Source: an uncultured Oscillospiraceae bacterium (GTDB lineage: Bacteria; Bacillota; Clostridia; Oscillospirales; Oscillospiraceae). From it: a DNA stretch of 19,486 bases. The notes below the pieces were generated by a model. It was not told the origin of the DNA, did no database searches, and saw nothing but the letters and a program-made list of their open reading frames with translations. How positions within the stretch are numbered: position 1 is the stretch's first letter; each line of letters begins with the position of its first letter. Made by a program: the position numbers and the translations under genes. The stretch covers positions 1 through 19,486 of the forward strand of contig CAJTLI010000037.1 in the NCBI GenBank assembly GCA_910577525.1, written 5' to 3'. This document shows positions 14,645 to 19,486 of the stretch, piece by piece.

Positions 14645-15481
14645 TTACTTGGTACTTCCGGGGACAAACAGCTCTTTCAGAAAAGCCGTCTGCTCCGGCG
14701 CTCGGTCTGGATGGTTGGGGTAGGTTTCCCGAAGCAGCACGGAATGGCTGCCCGTCAGGTCGTTCAGGGACACGTCCACATGGAGCCACTGGCCGTCCAC
14801 ATAGACCATATTCCAGGTATGGTTGCTGGTGCTGATGGTGAAGCAGGGGATGCCAGCCGCCCCGCACAGGAACTTGAACGCTCTGGCGTAGGAGCCGCAG
14901 GCCGCTTGCAGTTCCCCGCTGTGTTGGGCAAAGGTGCGGGTCACGCCCGCCGTCTTGCCCTTTTTGTAGGCCAGCAGGGTACACAGATAGTCGTTCAGGT
15001 ACTCCACCTTTTCGCTGTCGGTGTCCAGCTCCGACATTTCCGTGATGATGGGCTGGATGAAGTCAAAAGGCGCTTGGTAATTCTCCGGCATGGCGGCGGA
15101 CACGGCGAAGTAGTCCAGGTATTGCCAGTAGTTGGTGAAGTTCTCCGGGACATGATGCTCATACCGTACAACGCCCTCCATCCGGGCCAGCAGGTTCTTG
15201 ACGGCGCTGTACTCACTGTCGCCCACCATCGTGTAGGCGGGGGCGGTGTCGCTGGTGCCGTCCACCAACGTCTGCCGGATGGTGTTGTAGAGCGCCCGGT
15301 CATAGGTGGCGGTGAACACATCCGGGTTGGCGTCCTGGGAGAAGTCCTCCCGGCTCCATTGGGCGGCCTGGATGGTATAGGCTTCCGGCTGGACTTCTGC
15401 GGCGTGGGCCGGGACACTCAGACCGGCGATAAGGACGGTGCAAGCGATTCCGGCAATCAAACGGTTCAGACTGTTTTTCAT
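14645..15481 (-). CDS. Secreted transglutaminase-like protein
   Basis: A 278-residue protein with a signal peptide (MKNSLNRLIAGIACTVLIAG, cut near AHA-A at 28). Its C-terminal half is a transglutaminase/protease-like fold with the Cys-His-Asp triad: Cys195 in AACGSYARAFKFLC, His221 in SNHTWNMVYVDG and Asp236 in WLHVDVSLND. Bacterial members act as transglutaminases, peptidases or cyclases, so the reaction is not settled. An extracellular role on surface or cell-wall proteins is likely given its place between the sortase and adhesin genes. The ATG at 15481 has AAAGGAG upstream, and that site is locked in a long hairpin (15491-15543). A terminator follows the gene. An upstream extension of the frame has no supporting ribosome binding site. 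Confidence 0.88.
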   Translation of the reverse strand: MKNSLNRLIAGIACTVLIAGLSVPAHAAEVQPEAYTIQAAQWSREDFSQDANPDVFTATYDRALYNTIRQTLVDGTSDTAPAYTMVGDSEYSAVKNLLARMEGVVRYEHHVPENFTNYWQYLDYFAVSAAMPENYQAPFDFIQPIITEMSELDTDSEKVEYLNDYLCTLLAYKKGKTAGVTRTFAQHSGELQAACGSYARAFKFLCGAAGIPCFTISTSNHTWNMVYVDGQWLHVDVSLNDLTGSHSVLLRETYPNHPDRAPEQTAFLKELFVPGSTK

Positions 15482-15490
15482 ATGAACGAT

Positions 15491-15543
15491 CTCCTTTGTA
15501 ATATGTTGGGGTCTTTGCTTGTCCCAACAGTACCACAAAGGAG
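15491..15543 (-). promoter_or_regulatory. Hairpin sequestering the transglutaminase ribosome binding site
   Basis: On the minus strand CTCCTTTGT (15543-15535) pairs perfectly with ACAAAGGAG (15499-15491), the Shine-Dalgarno. Inside, TGTTGGG (15529-15523) pairs with CCCAACA (15510-15504). The 9-bp and 7-bp stems are separated by a small internal loop of 5 and 4 bases. The upstream arm is an exact anti-Shine-Dalgarno, the geometry of a translational OFF switch that could respond to a ligand, a protein or temperature. Confidence 0.7.
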
Positions 15544-15581
15544 GGAAACAGTCTAAGGTGCGAATTTCTTTTCAGCGGGTG

Positions 15582-16403
15582 TCAGACCTCCACGGCCCGG
15601 ACAGCCCAGCGGTAGGCGCTCTGATTGCGAACACAGGTGAACAATGTCACGCAGTTTTCGGCGGTGGGGGCCAGCAGGGAATTGTCGGTTTCGCTGATCT
15701 TGTTCACGCTGGTGACGGAGTAGGTGCGGGTTCCCAGCTTGGTGGTCAGGGTGATGGTGTCGCCCACGTTCAGGTTGTGGATGTCGCCAAAGTAGCAGTT
15801 GGCCCCACGGTTGTGACCGGCGATGGCGCAGTTGCCGTCCCAGATACTGGTGTCCTCAAAATGGCCCGCCCCTTTCGCCAGGACGGAGCTGCTTGTGCCC
15901 TCGTACACCTTGACGTTCACATTCAGGCTGGGGATTTTCAGGGTCGCCAGATAGCCGCCCTGGTAGTAGAGGTCGGATGTGACCTCCGTGAAGCCGGTGG
16001 AGGGGGTGGGCGTAGCAGCGCCCCCGGTGTTGGTGCCGCCGGACACGATGCCACTGGGGATGGTGTTGAAGTCAGGCGGGGCAACGGTCACGCCGGTTCC
16101 GCCAGAAATGACAGCGCCCTCACCCAGCATATAGCCGGGGGCCAGATTAGGGGTCAGGGGGTTGCCCGTGTTCAGGGTGTAGGCGGTGGGGCTTCCGAAC
16201 GTGGGCGGGATCAGGGCCGCGTTCTTGCTCACGTCCACGTTGGGCAGCTCGCCCCGGTCAGCCGTGACGACCGGCTCCACGGAGGTGGACTTGCCGTACT
16301 CCGGGTCGCCGGGGCCGTCGATGTTGTAGTCCAGGGCGCTGGCGGGCACCGTCAGGGCCAGGGTCAGGCACAGCAGGGAAAAAAGCATGGTCAATTTCTT
16401 CAT
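15582..16403 (-). CDS. Class D-like sortase
   Basis: A 273-residue protein with an N-terminal signal-like segment (MKKLTMLFSLLCLTLALTVP, ASA near 23), a long Gly/Pro/Thr-rich linker (about 30-140) and a C-terminal sortase barrel. The catalytic residues are His197 (AIAGHNRG), Cys257 (TLFTCVRN) and Arg265 (YRWAVRA). The LKIPSLNVNVKVYEG opening and the YRWAVRAVEV end fit class D/E-type sortases. Sortases cut a sorting motif and join the protein to a nucleophile such as cell-wall peptide. The likely substrate is the adhesin ending in LPRTGY or the neighbouring stalk protein. There is no second membrane segment, so the N-terminal hydrophobic stretch must anchor it or the enzyme is released. Its AGGAGG overlaps the upstream stop (six-base gap), so it is coupled to the preceding gene. 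Confidence 0.88.
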   Translation of the reverse strand: MKKLTMLFSLLCLTLALTVPASALDYNIDGPGDPEYGKSTSVEPVVTADRGELPNVDVSKNAALIPPTFGSPTAYTLNTGNPLTPNLAPGYMLGEGAVISGGTGVTVAPPDFNTIPSGIVSGGTNTGGAATPTPSTGFTEVTSDLYYQGGYLATLKIPSLNVNVKVYEGTSSSVLAKGAGHFEDTSIWDGNCAIAGHNRGANCYFGDIHNLNVGDTITLTTKLGTRTYSVTSVNKISETDNSLLAPTAENCVTLFTCVRNQSAYRWAVRAVEV

Positions 16404-16409
16404 GGCACG

Positions 16410-17354
16410 TTACCTCCTGCGTTTGATGAAGTAGAACACACCGCCGCCCAGCAGCACCACCACGACAACGGCCACCACGGGCAGGACGCTGTTCTTCTCG
16501 CCGGTGGGGGCGTCCTGGCCGGTGGGGTCGGCGGGGTCAACGGGAGCGGTGGGGTCTGCGGGGTCGGTCTGGCCGGGGTCAGGCGTGTTACCGGGTTCCT
16601 CGGTAGGGGCGGGTTCCAGGGCCGTGCCCTCAAAGATCGCCACATAGCGGATTTTATTCAGGTTGATACGGCTGACGGTGCCAGCGTAGTCGGCGGTGAC
16701 GGTGTAGCCCTTCACATAGGAGCTGGTGGCGGAGCCGGAGTAGGACGCCACGGCGGTAAAGTGGCCGTCCCCCTCGGTCTGCCAGTTGACGGTCTGGAGG
16801 GTCAGGGAGTGGCCGTTGTCGGTGATGGACTTGGGGATATACTGCGTGTCCTGGTCGGCAAGGCCGGGGTAGGTGCGGGTGGCGGTCAGGGTCTTGGTGG
16901 AGCTGCCATACCCCGCCACCTCCACCTTCACCGTGTCCAGCTTCAGGGCCAGCGTCCCGGCAAGGCCGTCCTCGGTGATAAACTCCTTTGTCTGCGGGAG
17001 AAGGGCCAGCACCGCGCCCATGTCCTTGCTCTGGCTGGGAACGGACACGGTTTCCGTGTGCTGGCGGCTCTCGTTGGCGGGAAGCTCCTGTTTCAGCAGG
17101 TCGGTGAGGGTGTAGTGGTAGCCCTCCTGTTCAAAGTCGGAACGGGGGATGCCAGCGGGGTCGTCCTCCGGCCCCAGGTCGTACATCTTCCTGATCTCGC
17201 CGCCGTCCTCGCTCCGGGTGACGGCGGTGGGGTAACAGGGGGACGGCTGGGCGGGTTCAGGCGGGTCGGCGGCAAAGGCGGCGGTGGTCAGGCTCATGGC
17301 AAGGGCCAGGACGCACAGCAGCCGAGCCGCGTGGGTGATGGTTTTCCGCTTCAT
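16410..17354 (-). CDS. Membrane-anchored surface protein with Pro-rich stalk
   Basis: ATG at 17354, with GGAGG before it; the upstream extension of the frame reads through a terminator and is rejected. The 314-residue protein has a signal peptide (1-29, AAFA-A), an extracellular domain of about 200 residues rich in beta-prone Thr/Val/Ser segments, and a Pro/Asp/Thr stalk (about 247-283, repeats like DPADPT). A transmembrane helix (about 289-310, VLPVVAVVVVVLLGGGVF) and KRRR at the C-terminus complete it. DAPTGEKNS just before the helix resembles a variant sorting signal but is not LPxTG. It is the first gene of the surface module and is coupled to the sortase gene. I do not recognise the ectodomain; it may be a sortase substrate, pilus base or anchoring partner. 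Confidence 0.82.
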   Translation of the reverse strand: MKRKTITHAARLLCVLALAMSLTTAAFAADPPEPAQPSPCYPTAVTRSEDGGEIRKMYDLGPEDDPAGIPRSDFEQEGYHYTLTDLLKQELPANESRQHTETVSVPSQSKDMGAVLALLPQTKEFITEDGLAGTLALKLDTVKVEVAGYGSSTKTLTATRTYPGLADQDTQYIPKSITDNGHSLTLQTVNWQTEGDGHFTAVASYSGSATSSYVKGYTVTADYAGTVSRINLNKIRYVAIFEGTALEPAPTEEPGNTPDPGQTDPADPTAPVDPADPTGQDAPTGEKNSVLPVVAVVVVVLLGGGVFYFIKRRR

Positions 17355-17389
17355 AGAAAAAATACCTCCATATTTTTGATTTTGGGTGC

Positions 17390-17415
17390 AAAAAAAGCCC
17401 GTGGCACTCCACGGG
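17390..17415 (-). terminator. Intrinsic terminator upstream of the surface module
   Basis: On the minus strand CCCGTGG-AGTG-CCACGGG is a perfect 7-bp stem followed by GC and seven T. It lies 36 bases before the ATG of the stalk protein, too close for a promoter in between. It ends the parAB transcript or acts as a leader attenuator. Confidence 0.8.
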
Positions 17416-17481
17416 GTCAAACGCTGCCCGGTGTTTGATAGTTCGTGCGCTGGCGCGCTTCTCTTCAAAGGTTTTTACCGG

Positions 17482-17515
17482 CTGAAAAAAGGATGGGCAG
17501 AGCCTTTCTTTTCAG
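17482..17515 (-). other. Non-coding parB/surface-module gap with AT-rich hairpin
   Basis: Between parB (stop at 17612) and the terminator at 17415 I see no convincing gene. The only structure is an imperfect stem, CTGAAAAGAAAGG pairing with CCTTTTTTCAG, whose 3' arm is T-rich on the minus strand. It may be a weak terminator. A promoter for the surface module would be expected in this roughly 200-base gap, but I could not identify one. Confidence 0.3.
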
Positions 17516-17611
17516 CAGGTACAGCGGGTTTGGAGGGGGAGAGTGTGAGAGGGGGAGGGCGTGGAAAGTGCCAGGGCCGCAAAAGGGCAGACTGCCCCCC
17601 AGGTGTGACGT

Positions 17612-18574
17612 TCATCGCTCCCTCGCCCTTTCCCGCTTGCGGTACATCTCCAACGCCTTCACGATGGTGTCCTCGATCTTCTGTGCGGGCGTCCCCGCAG
17701 GGAAAAACTTGTCGATACGGTTCCGGGGTATCTTGAATTGTTCCACCTGATTGGGCTTTTCCTCCTGCAAAATGGACTGGATCACGCCGGAGTTCAGCTT
17801 GCCCTTTTCGGAAAAGTCCCTGATCTTGATGGCTTGGGCGTGGGAGGGGGTACAGTCCTCGCTCTCCATAGCCTCCAGCAAGGCGTTCTGCTCGTTCTCC
17901 GGCAGGTAGGACAGCTCCACGGCGGGGCGCAGGGCTATTTGCAGCTTGTCGTTATCTTTCAGCACAGAATTGTCCACCATTTCGAGAATTTCCGGGATAA
18001 GGTTCGTCAGGCGGATATAGCGTTGAATTTGGGTATTGCTATCAGGAGATTTGTCTGCCAACTGCTCCCTTGATGTCTTTCCTAACTTCTGTCCCAGTGG
18101 GACAGAAGTTAAATCTGTGCGCTCACCTTGTTGCCGCCGCATGGCGTCCAGCTTCATTTTATAGGCAAACGCCTTTTCCGAGGGCAGGACACGCTCACGC
18201 TGGAGGTTGCTGTCCACCATGATAATGATGGCTTCATCGTCTGTCAGTTCCCGGACGATACAGGGCACCGTGGGCAGTTCCGCCAGTTCCGCCGCCATTT
18301 TACGCCGGTGGCCGGACACCATTTGATAACCGCCCTCCGGCATGGGCCGCACCAGCACGGGGGAGAGGACGCCCCGCTCCCTGACGCTCTCCACCATCTG
18401 CTCCATTTCCTCGTCCATCCGCACCTTGAACGGGTGGTCTGGAAAGTCGCTGATCTCGGTGGTGGGCAGGTCGATCACATAGCTGCGCTGGGCGTTGTCC
18501 CGTTCTGCCTGGGTAGAGAACAGGTCGTTATAGGCCCCGGTCAGCCCCAGGTCGATTGCGGTTCCTCTGCTCAA
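17612..18574 (-). CDS. parB: ParB/Spo0J-family partition protein
   Basis: A 320-residue CTPase-type ParB. The start is TTG (18574) with a strong GGAGGTGA upstream, inside the end of parA (47-base overlap), so the two are coupled. Domains: N-terminal ParB/sulfiredoxin-like domain with IPxxxxxR-like FPDHPFKVR (44-52), GYQMVSGHRRKMAAE (82-96, CTP-binding box II) and NLQRERVLPSEKAFAYKMK (123-141, box III). A central DNA-binding domain follows (TSREQLADKSPDSNTQIQRY, with helix-turn-helix character), then a C-terminal dimerisation region. It loads onto a parS-type site and works with ParA to segregate or maintain the excised or replicating element. Codons 155-164 (LTSVPLGQKL) encode a perfect 29-bp palindrome that could be its binding site. 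Confidence 0.93.
   Translation of the reverse strand: MSRGTAIDLGLTGAYNDLFSTQAERDNAQRSYVIDLPTTEISDFPDHPFKVRMDEEMEQMVESVRERGVLSPVLVRPMPEGGYQMVSGHRRKMAAELAELPTVPCIVRELTDDEAIIIMVDSNLQRERVLPSEKAFAYKMKLDAMRRQQGERTDLTSVPLGQKLGKTSREQLADKSPDSNTQIQRYIRLTNLIPEILEMVDNSVLKDNDKLQIALRPAVELSYLPENEQNALLEAMESEDCTPSHAQAIKIRDFSEKGKLNSGVIQSILQEEKPNQVEQFKIPRNRIDKFFPAGTPAQKIEDTIVKALEMYRKRERARER
18083..18111. promoter_or_regulatory. 29-bp perfect palindrome inside parB (candidate parS/operator)
   Basis: Two 14-base arms, TAACTTCTGTCCCA and its exact reverse complement, flank one central base. Arms of this length are far beyond chance for a window this size. They lie in codons 155-164 of parB. In Bacillus subtilis one parS site lies inside spo0J (parB), which is a precedent, although the sequence here is not the classic parS. 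It could also be an operator or an RNA hairpin. Confidence 0.65.
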
Positions 18575-19355
18575 GGGTGCTCACCTCCTCCACCAGCGCG
18601 GTATACGCCGCCGCCACCTTCCCCTTGCCGTCGTGGGCGAAAATACTCTTGCCCTCTACACTGCACTCCGCCGCCCGGACAGAAAAGGGTATTTCCGTGT
18701 TCAGCACCCGGAGATTGCTCCCGGTCTGCCGCAGGGCGGCGATGATGCTCTTGGCGTTGTTGGTACGGCTGTCCACCATTGTCAGCAGGATGCCGTCAAT
18801 CTTCAGCTCCGGGTTGATTTGCCGCCGTACCTTGGCGATTGACCCCATCAGTAGCTTCAAGCCCTTGGTGGACAGGTAGTTGGCCTGACAGGGAATGAGA
18901 ACGCTGTCCGCCGATGCCAAGGCGTTGATGGTCAGCATACCCAGCGAGGGCATACAGTCAATCAGAACATAGTCATAGTTCCGTTTGACCGCCCCCAGGT
19001 AGCTCCTCAGTACAAACTCCCGGCTCATGGTGTTCACAAGGCTTACCTCAAAGCTGGACAAGCCAATGTTGGAGGGCACAAGATCAACACCCTCAATGTC
19101 CTTCAAAATGCCCTTGTCCAGCGGCGAGAGGTTGCCGTTGTCCACAACGACTTGCATCAGGTCAGAGATGGTCGTGTTCAGATCGTCCGGGTTCTTTATG
19201 CCCAGGCTCACCGTGAGACTGCTTTGGGGGTCTGTGTCCACCAGCAGCACCTTTTTTCCTTGTTGTGCCAGCCCAACACCCAAATTGACCGTTGTGGTGG
19301 TCTTGCCGACGCCGCCCTTCTGATTGGCAACAGCGACCACTTTGCACTTGTTCAT
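18528..19355 (-). CDS. parA: ParA-family partition ATPase
   Basis: A 275-residue deviant-Walker ATPase. I start it at ATG 19355 (AAAGGAGG nine bases upstream); a 16-residue upstream extension has no such site. Walker A is KGGVGKTTTT (13-22) with the signature Lys13. VLLVDTDPQSSL is the A' motif, and VLIDCMPSLGMLTINAL is Walker B with its downstream loop. It should dimerise on ATP, bind the nucleoid non-specifically and move ParB-parS complexes, stabilising the element when it is circular. It lacks an N-terminal HTH, so it is a type Ib or chromosomal-like short ParA. It overlaps parB by 47 bases. Two hairpins precede it. Confidence 0.95.
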   Translation of the reverse strand: MNKCKVVAVANQKGGVGKTTTTVNLGVGLAQQGKKVLLVDTDPQSSLTVSLGIKNPDDLNTTISDLMQVVVDNGNLSPLDKGILKDIEGVDLVPSNIGLSSFEVSLVNTMSREFVLRSYLGAVKRNYDYVLIDCMPSLGMLTINALASADSVLIPCQANYLSTKGLKLLMGSIAKVRRQINPELKIDGILLTMVDSRTNNAKSIIAALRQTGSNLRVLNTEIPFSVRAAECSVEGKSIFAHDGKGKVAAAYTALVEEVSTLEQRNRNRPGADRGL

Positions 19356-19385
19356 GGGTTTCCGCCTCCTTTCTCTGGATATAGT

Positions 19386-19417
19386 CATAGCCGCCTGCGG
19401 CAAAACAGACGGCTATG
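19386..19417 (-). repeat. Hairpin in the parA leader
   Basis: CATAGCCG pairs with CGGCTATG (8 bp), with an inner CTG/CAG step, 31 bases before the parA ATG. It could be an operator for autoregulation or a leader stem. Confidence 0.5.
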
Positions 19418-19421
19418 TAAA

Positions 19422-19438
19422 GTGGGCCAGCGGCCCAC
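19422..19438 (-). terminator. GC-rich hairpin after the upstream partial gene
   Basis: GTGGGCC pairs with GGCCCAC (7 bp, loop of three), eight bases downstream of the partial gene's TAG, followed by TTTACATAG. The T-tract is weak. It resembles the stem after the adhesin (8275-8295), including the bases that follow. Confidence 0.4.
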
Positions 19439-19445
19439 CTGGGGC

Positions 19446-19486
19446 CTACTGCCCCTCGTCCATGAGAAGTGCCAGAACGTCCTCCA
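19446..19486 (-). CDS. C-terminal end of an unknown gene (partial)
   Basis: The last 12 codons of a frame entering from the right edge read EDVLALLMDEGQ and end in TAG at 19446-19448. Its position just upstream of parA would fit a replication-initiation or similar maintenance gene, but 12 residues cannot identify it. The assignment as a gene end rests on the open frame, the stop and the hairpin immediately downstream. Confidence 0.4.
   Translation of the reverse strand, partial: EDVLALLMDEGQ

Noticed and set aside
15519..17438. 639-codon plus-strand frame
   Set aside because: Spans antisense to two clear genes (sortase and stalk protein) and the gap; composition is Gly/Val/Ala shadow.
19356..19403. 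16-residue N-terminal extension of ParA
   Set aside because: No ribosome binding site; the ATG at 19355 has AAAGGAGG at good spacing and begins the standard ParA N-terminus.

Overview
The window is GC-rich (my impression; not counted) and every gene I can support reads on the minus strand, right to left. The content is that of an integrative and conjugative element of the Tn1549-like type found in gut Clostridia (Oscillospiraceae/Ruminococcaceae-like hosts). The signs are a parA-parB pair, a sortase/CnaB surface module, a run of small coupled accessory genes, a C5 DNA methyltransferase, and the N-terminal part of a giant polyvalent protein that carries a TnpV-type ORF. Host and element type are inferred from gene families and layout; no integrase, relaxase or type IV secretion gene lies in the window.

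Layout in the direction of transcription. 19.5-17.6 kb: the tail of an unknown gene, then parA and parB overlapping by 47 bases, with a 29-bp perfect palindrome inside parB. 17.4-8.3 kb: a surface module made of a membrane-anchored stalked protein, a class D-like sortase, a secreted transglutaminase-like protein, and a very large adhesin. The adhesin has a thioester domain, about 16 CnaB domains and a terminal LPRTGY. It is now broken by a frameshift near 12.1 kb. 8.2-3.45 kb: a compact accessory operon of a 50-aa protein, a probable 24-aa TTG-start peptide, a PAPS-reductase-family protein, a 59-aa protein, a 196-aa unknown, a C5 methyltransferase, a 314-aa conserved element protein and a 101-aa HTH-like protein. 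Most junctions overlap or are only a few bases apart. 3448-1: a reading frame that stays open to the window edge (1149 codons), the start of a giant protein. A complete TnpV-like ORF with its own ribosome binding site lies inside it in another frame.

The strongest new observation is a 258-bp, almost fully palindromic miniature element (5496-5753). It has 10-bp perfect terminal inverted repeats and a 5-bp target duplication, and it interrupts the methyltransferase gene. Removing the element and one target copy restores one 447-codon frame exactly. The restored enzyme is circularly permuted: motifs IV-VIII come first, then the target recognition region, motifs IX-X, and finally motifs I-III.

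Other signals concern control. A perfect palindrome in parB could be a centromere (parS-like) or operator site. A long hairpin traps the ribosome binding site of the transglutaminase gene. An 11-bp inverted repeat spans a -35 box and a start codon at 8.2 kb. Terminator-like hairpins sit directly in front of several ribosome binding sites, with no room for a promoter in between. Together these suggest that the surface genes are gated by RNA structure.
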